A stretch of 31,011 bases of DNA from SIG565 sp045646145 (GTDB lineage Bacteria > Bacillota > Clostridia > Oscillospirales > Acutalibacteraceae). Below the pieces are notes generated by a model. It ran no database searches and was not told the origin of the DNA. It worked only from the letters and a program-made list of their open reading frames with translations. Shown here piece after piece: positions 7,996 to 15,315 of the stretch (its first letter is position 1; the number at the start of each line of letters is the position of its first letter). The translations under genes were made by a program, and so were the position numbers. The stretch is taken from the NCBI GenBank assembly GCA_045646145.1, contig JAZRKE010000087.1:1-31011 (forward strand). Direction: 5' to 3'.

Positions 7996-8583
7996 ATGAG
8001 GTTCGGATACTTAAGAGTTAGCTCAAAATGCCAAAGGGATAACTCATCTCTTAAAGAACAACGAGAAGCAGTTCTTGCTGCAGGAGCAGAAGAGGTTATC
8101 GAAGAAGTTTTCACTGGTGGTACAATCAAAGACCGTCCATTGTTCTCTCAATTAATTGAAAAACTTCAACCTGGCGATGAATTGATTGTATGTAAATTAG
8201 ATAGGTTTGCGAGAACGGTCAGTGAAGGAAGTACACTTGCACAGGAACTCTATGACAAGAACATTAAACTTAATATACTCAATATGGGTGTAATTGAGAA
8301 AAATGCAATTGGAACCTTGTTACTCCATGTTATGTTGGCTTTCGCACAATTTGAGAAAGATATGATAAATTCTCGCTGTCAAGCAGGAAGAGAGTACCAT
8401 CGTAAACATGACCCGAATTATAAAGAAGGACGACCAAAGAAATTTCATCGGGAACAAATCAATCTCGCTTTGTCATTACTCGATGAAGGTAAGAGTTATA
8501 GGACTGTTTCCGAAATGACTGGCATATCAAAATCTACAATGATTAGAGCAAAAAGGAAGATTACTTTTGACTCTGAACTTTGA
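7996..8583 (+). CDS. Small serine recombinase (resolvase/invertase family)
   Basis: 195 residues. The catalytic N-terminal domain begins RFGYLRVSS (nucleophile Ser9, Arg7), with KLDRFARTVSEG holding the conserved Lys, Asp and Arg, and ends with the E-helix region. A C-terminal helix-turn-helix follows: INLALSLLDEGKSYRTVSEMTGISKSTMIRAKR. Length and layout match resolvases and invertases rather than large serine integrases. Since a tyrosine integrase at 18921 is the obvious integrase, this enzyme probably resolves dimers or inverts a segment. Palindromic GTGTCAAAT/ATTTGACAC sites directly after the gene resemble resolvase subsites. Confidence 0.9.
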   Translation: MRFGYLRVSSKCQRDNSSLKEQREAVLAAGAEEVIEEVFTGGTIKDRPLFSQLIEKLQPGDELIVCKLDRFARTVSEGSTLAQELYDKNIKLNILNMGVIEKNAIGTLLLHVMLAFAQFEKDMINSRCQAGREYHRKHDPNYKEGRPKKFHREQINLALSLLDEGKSYRTVSEMTGISKSTMIRAKRKITFDSEL

Positions 8584-8647
8584 CACCTCACAAACCCAGT
8601 ATTTACGGGCTTTTAAAATCGGTGTCAAATGTTAAAATATTTGACAC
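8579..8647. repeat. TTTGACACC inverted repeats, candidate res site
   Basis: TTTGACACC (from 8579) and GGTGTCAAA (from 8621) are inverted copies. GTGTCAAAT (8622-8630) and ATTTGACAC (8639-8647) form a 26-bp palindrome. Tn3-type resolvase subsites also begin TGTC and end GACA at a similar distance. The position directly after the recombinase gene fits, but the role is inferred. Confidence 0.45.
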
Positions 8648-8655
8648 TCTAACAG

Positions 8656-8688
8656 TGCCCCGAACCGAAATGGTTGGGGCATATTTTC
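8656..8688 (+). terminator. Terminator after the serine recombinase
   Basis: TGCCCCGAACC with GGTTGGGGCA, 5-base loop, then ATATTTTCTT. Confidence 0.7.
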
Positions 8689-8757
8689 TTGAAATAAAAA
8701 TGAAAAACTAGAACCTTTTAAATATCAATATTTTTTATTTAAAAGGAGAAATTTAAA

Positions 8758-9108
8758 ATGTGTAAAGTAAGACACGGAAGCATTGTATTCGCAAATATTC
8801 CTTATAACGAGCATAACCCTCATCAACATCACGGGCCGCATTACTATATTGTGGTTTCGAACCCCCAAGCCTGCAATTATAGTCCTGTGGTTCAAGCAAT
8901 CCCACTTTCTTCAAACATAAACCGTCGGCTTCCAGTTCAAATAGAAATTAAATCCGACTGTTTTCCAAAAAGAAGTTTTGCACTGGCAGAACAACTTACA
9001 TTATTACCGAAGAATATACTTGAAGAAGGTCGTTATTGTGGTACATTAGAAGCAAGTCAAATGAAGACTTTGCAGAATGCTATCAAATTACAGTTATCGC
9101 TCGATTAA
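8758..9108 (+). CDS. MazF/PemK-family toxin, no antitoxin beside it
   Basis: 116 residues. The family pattern is clear: RHGSIVFANIP at the N-terminus, HHGPHYYIVVSN, SPVVQAIPLSSN and the C-terminal ALAEQLTLLPKNIL...GTLEASQMKTLQNAI. MazF/PemK proteins are mRNA-cleaving endoribonucleases. The Shine-Dalgarno AAAAGGAG is strong. It sits between two terminators as a single-gene unit. The usual antitoxin gene, directly upstream, is absent. The 63-residue protein at 7800 does not look like one. It may therefore be a stand-alone regulator, or be paired with an antitoxin elsewhere. Confidence 0.8.
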   Translation: MCKVRHGSIVFANIPYNEHNPHQHHGPHYYIVVSNPQACNYSPVVQAIPLSSNINRRLPVQIEIKSDCFPKRSFALAEQLTLLPKNILEEGRYCGTLEASQMKTLQNAIKLQLSLD

Positions 9109-9112
9109 AAGC

Positions 9113-9144
9113 AAAACCCACGGTTCGCCCCGTGGGTTTTCTCT
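9113..9144 (+). terminator. Terminator of the MazF-like gene
   Basis: Perfect stem AAAACCCACGG/CCGTGGGTTTT with a 6-base loop, starting 4 bases after the stop codon. Confidence 0.9.
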
Positions 9145-9225
9145 TTACTGTCCGTTTTTTGGTACTCAATATAGTTTATAATAAAAACACCGAATGAAAA
9201 TTCTACAATTTATCATATATTTTCT

Positions 9226-9275
9226 TTGCGAAATCAAACAAAACTATTGCGAAATGAAAGAATATGTGATAAAAT
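9226..9275 (+). promoter_or_regulatory. R-M operon promoter with tandem operator repeats
   Basis: Two direct copies of TTGCGAAATSAAA (9226-9238 and 9247-9259) are spaced 21 bp, two helical turns. The second copy contains the -35 TTGCGA (9247-9252). The -10 TAAAAT lies at 9270-9275 after a 17-bp spacer. The XRE protein encoded just downstream is the obvious ligand, in the manner of C proteins of restriction-modification systems. Confidence 0.55.
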
Positions 9276-9297
9276 ACAACACAAAGGAGATGATGAG

Positions 9298-9528
9298 TTG
9301 GCTTTCTGTTATAATAAATTATGGAAACTTTTAATTGACAAAGGCATAAATAAAACCGACCTACGCGAAATGACGGGAATAAGTCAATCAACAATTGCGA
9401 AACTTTCAAAAGGCAAAAATGTTAATACCGATGTATTAGAAAGAATTTGCATAAGTCTTAATTGCGAGTTAGAAGATATTTGTGAGTTGACCGAAAACAA
9501 CAAAGGAGAGGTATCAACCAATGTTTAA
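9298..9528 (+). CDS. XRE-family regulator of the R-M operon
   Basis: The 76-residue Cro/CI-type helix-turn-helix protein has YNKLWKLLIDKGINKTDLREMTGISQSTIAKLSKG as its HTH, then VNTDVLERICISLNCELEDICEL. The open frame reaches 9226, but the GGAG Shine-Dalgarno (9286-9289) and family alignment point to the TTG at 9298. An ATGATG at 9290 is in another frame and gives only a 14-codon peptide. Its end overlaps the methyltransferase start by 8 bases. As in many Bacillota R-M loci, it probably times methyltransferase expression through the tandem repeats at 9226-9259. Confidence 0.8.
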   Translation: MAFCYNKLWKLLIDKGINKTDLREMTGISQSTIAKLSKGKNVNTDVLERICISLNCELEDICELTENNKGEVSTNV

Positions 9529-10927
9529 GAGTTTGAAAGAGCGTATGCAGCGTGAAAATTATCAAAGAACCAGTATTGACCTTTTCTCTGGTCCTGGTGG
9601 ACTTTGCACTGGTTTTAAATGGGGCGGCATTTTACCCTTAATCGCTGTGGAATGGACAGACACAACAGTAGAGACATATTCGGTTAGTCATAATACCGAT
9701 GTCTTCCATCTGAATGAATACACCGATGGTACAAATAAAAATGAAGAATATCTTAATCATTTTTTGAAAGAAACAAGTCAATCTCTCCTTATCCACGGTG
9801 ATATCAACTTGGTTAGCAGTGATATGATTAAAGAATTCTTATTAAAACGATACGGAATTGATTGTGTTACAGAAACAGTTGATGTTGTCTCTGGTGGTGC
9901 TCCTTGTGAAAGTTTTAGTATGGCTGGCACAAGAACTGCTGGTGATGAAAGAGACGATTTGTTTAGCAATATTGTAAGAATTGCGAGAGCAGTAAATACA
10001 AAAGTCATACTCTTTGAAAACGTTAAAGGAATGCTCTCCAAAGCGAAAGACGGTGTTAAAGGAGCAATATTCAATTATATTTGTGATACCTTTAATGATG
10101 AAAATGCTAGTCCGAGTTTTAGACTTGTTTCAAGAGACCAAAATGTTGTCTTATTAAAAGCGGCAGACTACGGAGTTCCACAAGCAAGAGAACGACTATT
10201 TCTGGTTTCCATAAACAGGAGTTTAAGGGATGTTGAATTCTCATATCCTGAAAAAGAATATGGTCCTGGCAGAAAATATCCGTATGTAACCGTTGAAGAT
10301 GCAATTTCCGACCTGCCACTTGTTCAAATGGGAGAGGAAGAAACCATTTATAAATTCCCAACTTCATTTAGAAACGAAAATCAAAAGAGATTTGTTGAAA
10401 TAGTAAGGGGTGTTTATTCGGATGACGAAATTCATACTGCTGCTCCGAAACATCTTATTGAAAAGGGTTTGTATTCAGACAAATCTATAAGTTGTCACAA
10501 GGCACCTGGTCACGTTAAGAGAAAACAAGAATTGTTAGCCCTAATTAAAGAGCGAGAAACAATGCGCTCAACATTTGAAAGGTTAACAAACGAAGGCACC
10601 ATCGACCAATATCGTCATTTATTTCCAAACACAATATATGGAAGTAGAAATAGAAGATTATTAAATGATGAACCTAGTTTTACAGTAACATCACATTGTC
10701 TTGATGAAATTCTACATCCATATCTTAATCGTGCTATTTCTCCAAGAGAAGCAGCACGTCTCCAAAGTTTTCCTGACTGGTATCAGTTTGCAGGTCCTTA
10801 TGTTCAGTTCCACGGTGCAAAGGAGCAAGATAAATACGAGCAAATTGGCGATGCTATTCCTCCAATTATGGCATTAGCATTGGCGAAGGAAATTGTAAAG
10901 ACTTTGGATAAAAAGGATAAAAAATAA
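9521..10927 (+). CDS. DNA C5-cytosine methyltransferase
   Basis: 468 residues. Motif I is SIDLFSGPGGLCTGF, motif IV is VSGGAPCESFSMAGTR with the catalytic Cys, motif VI is ILFENVKGM, motif VIII is YGVPQARERLFLV, and motifs IX/X are AISPREAARLQSFPDWY and EQIGDAIPPIMALALA. The target-recognition region lies between about residues 255 and 390. It is not closely similar, as far as I can recall, to M.MspI, so the specificity cannot be read directly; the restriction partner suggests CCGG. It overlaps the XRE gene upstream and the next methyltransferase downstream, so all three are one operon. Expected role: protect host and element DNA from the linked endonucleases. Confidence 0.93.
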   Translation: MFKSLKERMQRENYQRTSIDLFSGPGGLCTGFKWGGILPLIAVEWTDTTVETYSVSHNTDVFHLNEYTDGTNKNEEYLNHFLKETSQSLLIHGDINLVSSDMIKEFLLKRYGIDCVTETVDVVSGGAPCESFSMAGTRTAGDERDDLFSNIVRIARAVNTKVILFENVKGMLSKAKDGVKGAIFNYICDTFNDENASPSFRLVSRDQNVVLLKAADYGVPQARERLFLVSINRSLRDVEFSYPEKEYGPGRKYPYVTVEDAISDLPLVQMGEEETIYKFPTSFRNENQKRFVEIVRGVYSDDEIHTAAPKHLIEKGLYSDKSISCHKAPGHVKRKQELLALIKERETMRSTFERLTNEGTIDQYRHLFPNTIYGSRNRRLLNDEPSFTVTSHCLDEILHPYLNRAISPREAARLQSFPDWYQFAGPYVQFHGAKEQDKYEQIGDAIPPIMALALAKEIVKTLDKKDKK

Positions 10928-11685
10928 TGGACGATATATATTATAAAAATACTGGAATTCGTATAATCAATAATGATATTTTAAAAACAAAAACAATTCC
11001 CAATAACTCAATTGACTTAATTGTAACTTCACCACCATATAATTTGGATATTGGATATGAGAGTTACAACGACGGTTTAGATTACCAAGAATATTTAAAA
11101 CTATGTTCAAAATGGTTTAAACGACTTTTGGAATTGGCAAAGCCTGACGGTAGATTTTGTCTTAATATTCCTCTGGATAAAAGCAAAGGTGGTTATCAAT
11201 CTGTTGGTGCTGACCTTACTTGTATAGCAAAAAAATCAGGTTGGAAATATAAGACTACGATAATATGGAACGAAGGAAATATTTCAAAGGGTTCAGCATG
11301 GGGCTCTTGGTTAAGCGCTTCTGCCCCTCATATAATCGCTCCCGTTGAGTTGATTGTTGTTTTTTACAAGGAACATTGGAAAAAAACAAGTGGTTCTAAA
11401 ATAACAACAATAACACCAGAAGAATTCAAAGAATGGACCAGGGGTATGTGGACATTTAAAGGCGAGAGCAAAAGAAAAATAGGTCATCCTGCGCCTTTCC
11501 CTGTTGAATTACCGTATCGTTGTATAAAATTATTGAGTTACGAAGGTGATATTGTTCTTGACCCATTTATGGGAAGTGGAAGCACAATGGTTGCTGCTCA
11601 ATTAACAAATCGAAGAGGTATAGGTGTTGATATTGAACCACAATATTGTGAAATCGCCAAAAATAGAGTAATTAATAATTTATAA
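10927..11685 (+). CDS. Beta-class DNA methyltransferase (N4-cytosine or N6-adenine)
   Basis: 252 residues. Motif IV TSPPYNL comes near the N-terminus (about residue 34), and the AdoMet-binding motif I DPFMGSGSTMVAA comes at the C-terminus, with GVDIEPQYCEIAKNR after it. This order defines the beta class. A Ser before PPY is more common in N4-cytosine enzymes, so m4C is favoured but not proven. The ATG shares a base with the stop codon of the C5-methyltransferase. Two methyltransferases in one operon suggest that two bases or two strands, or two different sites, are protected against the two nucleases opposite. Confidence 0.9.
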   Translation: MDDIYYKNTGIRIINNDILKTKTIPNNSIDLIVTSPPYNLDIGYESYNDGLDYQEYLKLCSKWFKRLLELAKPDGRFCLNIPLDKSKGGYQSVGADLTCIAKKSGWKYKTTIIWNEGNISKGSAWGSWLSASAPHIIAPVELIVVFYKEHWKKTSGSKITTITPEEFKEWTRGMWTFKGESKRKIGHPAPFPVELPYRCIKLLSYEGDIVLDPFMGSGSTMVAAQLTNRRGIGVDIEPQYCEIAKNRVINNL

Positions 11686-11692
11686 AGTGCAA

Positions 11693-11724
11693 AATGCCCC
11701 CACTGGATAAGTGGGGGCATTAAT
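11693..11724. terminator. Bidirectional terminator between convergent R-M operons
   Basis: AATGCCCCCAC/GTGGGGGCATT perfect stem with a 7-base loop, between the methyltransferase (plus) and the HNH nuclease (minus). Confidence 0.88.
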
Positions 11725-11734
11725 AATATAAATT

Positions 11735-12307
11735 TTATTTTTTCCAATCGATATGTGAATCAATATTGTATTTATCGTAGATTTTCAATACCTCGGAGCA
11801 AAACTCCATTACAGATGTATCATCGATTGATTTTGCCTTTTTATATGTAGTAATAAAGAATTTCTTTCCCATTTCAAATTGACTATAATTCTTTTTTCGG
11901 AAGTTATGCTTTGCGCAAAGCGTCTGACCATTTTCAATTTCTGCCTTGCCACCCAAATCTTTCGGTTTTATGTGGTCAACCTGAATTTCAACACCATCTT
12001 TGGGACCCAAACCACAAATTACGCATTTATATCCATCACGTTCTTTTATAATTGCCTTTTGTTCTTCTGTAAAGTCTTCCAACTCTCTTTCAAAAACAAA
12101 GTTTGGGTCATATTTATAAACACCTTTTGCAATTTTAATTAGAAAACCGTTCTGAGCCATTTTTCTAATTGCTCTATCTGGGTCCCTTAAAACTTTTCCT
12201 GTTCTTTTCTTATATTCTGCGGTAACCCAGTCTACAACTTCTGGGTGCTTAATATCTCGGTTAGGATTATTTATAAAATATTCCTTTATAATATCTTCTT
12301 GTGTCAT
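11735..12307 (-). CDS. HNH endonuclease with N-terminal winged-helix region
   Basis: 190 residues. Residues 1-75 (EDIIKEYFINNPNRDIKHPEVVDWV, DRAIRKMAQNGFLIKIAKGVYKYDP) look like a winged-helix DNA-binding domain. An HNH nuclease follows: RDGYKCVICG, VEIQVDHIKPKDLGG, ENGQTLCAKHNFRK, with the Cys pairs of a zinc site. It is co-transcribed with the MspI-type gene (33-base gap, Shine-Dalgarno AAAGGTGA). It may be a second restriction enzyme or a nicking/repair accessory of the R-M locus. I cannot assign a cleavage site. Confidence 0.83.
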   Translation of the reverse strand: MTQEDIIKEYFINNPNRDIKHPEVVDWVTAEYKKRTGKVLRDPDRAIRKMAQNGFLIKIAKGVYKYDPNFVFERELEDFTEEQKAIIKERDGYKCVICGLGPKDGVEIQVDHIKPKDLGGKAEIENGQTLCAKHNFRKKNYSQFEMGKKFFITTYKKAKSIDDTSVMEFCSEVLKIYDKYNIDSHIDWKK

Positions 12308-12340
12308 TAATAATCACCTTTCTTTTGCTGGTCAGTAAAA

Positions 12341-13141
12341 TTATGCTTTGAATTGTATTTTTTCTGATTTGGAGCCAGTTGCATAGGTCCAAGAAAGACC
12401 AGTACCAAAACCACCCCATTTTAACTTTCCTTTTTTAGTTTTCATTACAACATCTATGTATTCGTCTATATTAAAAACAGAAATTATTTGAATGTTAGCT
12501 TTTTTATCTACTTTGATTCTTAAAATTATTTTTGGGTGCCTTAAATCTTTTGAATTATTATCAATCGTTCCCGATATAACCCATCGAACTAAATTAACCG
12601 CATATGGTTCTAATTTGGTTCGCAATTCTTTTTTCTGAACTTTAGTAAAATTCTTTGCTGAACCATCAACTTGATGTTTGGTCATCAACTCAATAACTTT
12701 TTTGTCTTTGATGCCTACTTCTTTCTTTATGGTGGCCACACTAAATTCTGCCATTGCAACTTTTTGGGCTCTGGTCTGCTTAACACTAATCGGTATTTGT
12801 ATTATGTTGCCATCCTTATATGTAATGTCTGCAAGTACATCTGTTTTAGCATTTCCACCTGTAATGCGATGTTCAATATTTGTAGATGCTACGATTTTTA
12901 CTATTTCTGCGGGGTTGGTAATTTCATTTTTATCCAGTATTAATTTGAAAATTGTTTCATCGGTATTCTTATCTGATAGTTCCCCTGTGAAGTATTTTTT
13001 AAGCAAATCGGGGTCACTTAATATTTCGGCACAATAATCTTCAAACACATCCCCCAATTTATCTTCTCTTTTCCCGTGCTTATGTGAAGCAATGTCATAT
13101 TTTTCGAGAAGTTTTTTTAATCTGGGTGTAGTAGGATACAT
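12341..13141 (-). CDS. MspI-family type II restriction endonuclease (CCGG)
   Basis: 266 residues, about the size of R.MspI (262). Blocks recalled from MspI are found in order: HGKREDKLGDVFEDY, ITGGNAKTDVLADI (the Asp/nuclease region), IPISVKQTRAQKVAMAEF (Lys of the active site), MTKHQVDGSAKNFTKVQKKEL, LEPYAVNLVRW and the C-terminal GFGTGLSWTYATGSK. MspI cuts C^CGG. The complete absence of CCGG from the surrounding element supports the same specificity. The Shine-Dalgarno AAAGGAG precedes ATG 13141. It is transcribed convergently to the methyltransferases, with the HNH gene behind it. Confidence 0.9.
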   Translation of the reverse strand: MYPTTPRLKKLLEKYDIASHKHGKREDKLGDVFEDYCAEILSDPDLLKKYFTGELSDKNTDETIFKLILDKNEITNPAEIVKIVASTNIEHRITGGNAKTDVLADITYKDGNIIQIPISVKQTRAQKVAMAEFSVATIKKEVGIKDKKVIELMTKHQVDGSAKNFTKVQKKELRTKLEPYAVNLVRWVISGTIDNNSKDLRHPKIILRIKVDKKANIQIISVFNIDEYIDVVMKTKKGKLKWGGFGTGLSWTYATGSKSEKIQFKA

Positions 13142-13162
13142 ACAAACATCTCCTTTTTCTTT

Positions 13163-13191
13163 ATTTTAGCATAAAAAGATAAAATAGTCTA
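13163..13191 (-). promoter_or_regulatory. Probable promoter of the nuclease pair
   Basis: Minus strand TAGACT (13186-13191), 17 bp, TAAAAT (13163-13168), about 20 bases before the MspI-type start codon. The -35 is a poor match. Confidence 0.45.
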
Positions 13192-13219
13192 TAGAAAAAG
13201 AAAAATCGACGTATTGTTG

Positions 13220-13330
13220 TTGACGCAGATAGTGAAATATGGTATAATAAAGAAAACAAAATAATACATATTTTGACACTATGACCTACATACATTGTCC
13301 GTATCGGATTCTGTGTGTAGGTCTTTTTTT
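13220..13330 (+). promoter_or_regulatory. Promoter plus terminator-type leader of the transglutaminase operon
   Basis: TTGACG (13220-13225), 17 bp, TATAAT (13243-13248). A hairpin GACCTACATACA...TGTGTGTAGGTC (13283-13322) with TTTTTTT follows about 35 bases into the transcript. It resembles the leader at 7552: same order, similar hairpin arm (CTTACATAC versus CCTACATAC), and AATTCCTCC motifs afterwards (three CCTCC copies at 13335-13385). The remainder, 13331-13457, also has a small GGAGC/GCTCC hairpin and no gene. Confidence 0.72.
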
Positions 13331-13457
13331 ATTTCCTCCATCGTGCCTGTACGGATTTAATATAATTCCTCCTTAAACAATTCCTCCATTTACGGAGCAA
13401 CAGGCTGCTCCGTATTACATAGTTAAAAAATGATAGGTAAGAAAGAAGGAAACGATT

Positions 13458-13757
13458 ATGAGAAAAACCATTGAAGCAATGTACTATGATAATTTATCAA
13501 TCAGTGGTCGGAGCCTTAATAAGAACGGCGAGTATTATAAAACCGAACGAGAGGTTTGCGATGCTGCTGTGAAACTGGAAGAAACTCTTACACCACAACA
13601 GAAAGAACTATGGCAGGAATACACTGCTCTAACTATGAAAGCAAATGATTTAGGATGTCGGGATAATTTTATTCTCGGTTTTCGAACAGCAACCTGTTTA
13701 TTAGTAGAGGCACTTGCCGATACCAGCGATGACGAGAGTTTTCCGATTGCAGGGTGA
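13458..13757 (+). CDS. Small protein, possibly DUF6809-like
   Basis: A 99-residue soluble protein with a Shine-Dalgarno AAGGAAA before ATG 13458. The layout resembles small proteins I know as DUF6809: an N-terminal 'IEAMYYDNLSI' start, a middle helix TEREVCDAAVKLEETLTPQQKELWQEY and a C-terminal FILGFRTATCLLVEAL. These occur often on mobile elements of Clostridia and have no established function. Its stop overlaps the region before the next gene, so it is the first gene of a three-gene operon. Confidence 0.65.
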   Translation: MRKTIEAMYYDNLSISGRSLNKNGEYYKTEREVCDAAVKLEETLTPQQKELWQEYTALTMKANDLGCRDNFILGFRTATCLLVEALADTSDDESFPIAG

Positions 13758-13762
13758 CAGAT

Positions 13763-14365
13763 ATGAAGATAATTAAAATTCTATACCGTACCGTTGCAAT
13801 CCTACTTTTCGTCGCAACCTTTACTTGTATGTTTTTGAATTATAGCAAGGAAAGAAATTCGGGTGGTTATACTGGTGCAAATTCTTTTATGAGCAATAGT
13901 TCAAAACAATGGGTTATTGATAATTTTGATAAATATGAGACTTTTGAAGATTTGTTATACAATGGTATGACACCTTTCGTACTCAATAACTTTGTATATG
14001 ATAGCAAGTATAATTATCGGTTTCCGATACAATCGTTCAACTTTGAACTTTTTCAGAATGTAAAGTGGCACGGAGTTTGTTTTCAATTCGCCCAATGGGC
14101 AAAATCGGTTGTGTTAGAATGGTCCAACCACAAAGGAGTTGATGTACAATCCTATGTGTTTGATGTCGAGTTAAAAGGTGGAGGGAAACATTCATACAAT
14201 TTCTTCGTATATGACGGAAACACTTATTGTGTTGATTTCACCGAGGCACTTACTAATTATAATAATAACAAACCTTATAGCAATTCTGTAAAGAATATTG
14301 GGACAACCTCAATGTACTACTATGCTGAAATTTATTACGAAGACTATATTTACAACGTTTATTAA
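13763..14365 (+). CDS. Membrane-anchored transglutaminase-like protein
   Basis: About 200 residues. An N-terminal hydrophobic helix (LYRTVAILLFVATFTCMFL) with a positive start gives one membrane anchor with the rest outside. The body has the order of a transglutaminase/papain-like fold: WHGVCFQFAQWAK (Cys), KGGGKHSYNFFVYDG (His) and YCVDFTEA (Asp). Such proteins cleave or cross-link peptides at the cell surface. A GTG at 13754 is also in frame, but ATG 13763 is better placed after AGGGTGA. It lies between a DUF6809-like gene and a four-helix membrane protein. Role in the element (surface exclusion, wall processing, defence) is unknown. Confidence 0.65.
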   Translation: MKIIKILYRTVAILLFVATFTCMFLNYSKERNSGGYTGANSFMSNSSKQWVIDNFDKYETFEDLLYNGMTPFVLNNFVYDSKYNYRFPIQSFNFELFQNVKWHGVCFQFAQWAKSVVLEWSNHKGVDVQSYVFDVELKGGGKHSYNFFVYDGNTYCVDFTEALTNYNNNKPYSNSVKNIGTTSMYYYAEIYYEDYIYNVY

Positions 14366-14377
14366 AGGAGGTTCGGT

Positions 14378-14689
14378 ATGACAATTGTGTATTTTCTCGT
14401 TCCTTATGTAATTATGCTTTTTTCGATTATTATGAGAAGCAACCTAACGGCATATATCGGACTTTTAATGCTCGGAGTACTTGCTGCTTCCCATATGAAG
14501 CGCAAATGGTTTGCCGTACTTCTGATGACCTTACAGACGATTTATTCTGCTGGTATTATATATCTCAACATTAATAATTACACCCAGTCTAATCACCTGC
14601 TTTTCATAGGTGTAATTAGTATTATAATGCTTGTTTCAATGGGATTTGAAATGATTGTAGATAGAAATGAGCACTGTCACGGTTCTTGA
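14378..14689 (+). CDS. Small four-helix membrane protein
   Basis: 103 residues with about four hydrophobic segments (VYFLVPYVIMLFSII, AYIGLLMLGVLAAS, WFAVLLMTLQTIYSAGIIYL, LLFIGVISIIMLVSMGF) and a short charged tail. A strong Shine-Dalgarno AAAGGAGG precedes ATG 14378, 12 bases after the transglutaminase-like gene. I recognise no family. Position suggests it works with the membrane-anchored protein upstream. Confidence 0.65.
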   Translation: MTIVYFLVPYVIMLFSIIMRSNLTAYIGLLMLGVLAASHMKRKWFAVLLMTLQTIYSAGIIYLNINNYTQSNHLLFIGVISIIMLVSMGFEMIVDRNEHCHGS

Positions 14690-14807
14690 TTTAAAAAGAA
14701 TAACACTGTATGCTTAAATTATAGCAATCGGGGTGTGCTATCTTACTGTCTTTTGGTTTTTCATTTTAATTTCTTCTTTAATGATATTTGTAATAAATGG
14801 GATGCAT

Positions 14808-14841
14808 AAAATCTACCGTTTCCCCGAACGGTAGATTTTTT
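14808..14841 (+). terminator. Terminator of the three-gene operon
   Basis: AAAATCTACCGTT/AACGGTAGATTTT perfect 13-bp stem with a 6-base loop and T-tract. Confidence 0.9.
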
Positions 14842-14846
14842 ATTAT

Positions 14847-15288
14847 AAAAGTTTTCAAAAATAAGCCATTTTCATTTTTGAGAGATTGGGTCGGCGAAAA
14901 TTTTTAAAACTTGTTTTTATGATAATTTCAATAATCAGTTTAGTCTAAAAGAGACTTTTTTATCTTTCAAAAACGAGAATAAATATAATTTGAAAAACTT
15001 TTTCCTGCTATTACTATTAAATTTAGAAAGTTTTTAAATTTAATTGAATTTGAACCCCAGAAAATCAAATGGAACAATTTTTAAAAACTTATACTTCTAA
15101 ATCTTATATTTTTAACGGAAAAACGAGAAATGGCGACCGAAACTCTACGGTCGCCAATATTTTTTTGCAAATTTTTATAAGATTTTAGATGCTTTTTGCT
15201 GTCTTCCTGATGGCAATACTAAAAAGTTTTTAATTTTATGGGAATTTGAACTTTGAGAGATGAAATGCAGCATAATTTTCAAAACTCT
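14847..15288. repeat. Three ~68-bp palindromic units (left cluster)
   Basis: Non-coding AT-rich DNA. Units at 14847-14913, 15027-15090 and 15221-15288 each begin AAAAGTTTTTAAA-like and end TTTTAAAAACTT-like, with a G/C-bearing middle often holding GAGAG or TTTGAAC. They are 64-68 bp long. The same unit recurs at 16348-16480 and 18134-18335, around the replication gene. The 626-base gap 14690-15315 holds these units, the terminators at 14808 and 15131, and no gene. Confidence 0.6.
15131..15165 (+). terminator. Terminator-like hairpin
   Basis: TGGCGACCG/CGGTCGCCA with an 8-base loop, then ATATTTTTTT. It is possibly bidirectional, also ending the minus-strand gene at 15316. Confidence 0.7.
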
Positions 15289-15315
15289 ATTTTACAAAAT
15301 TACAAATAATAAAAA

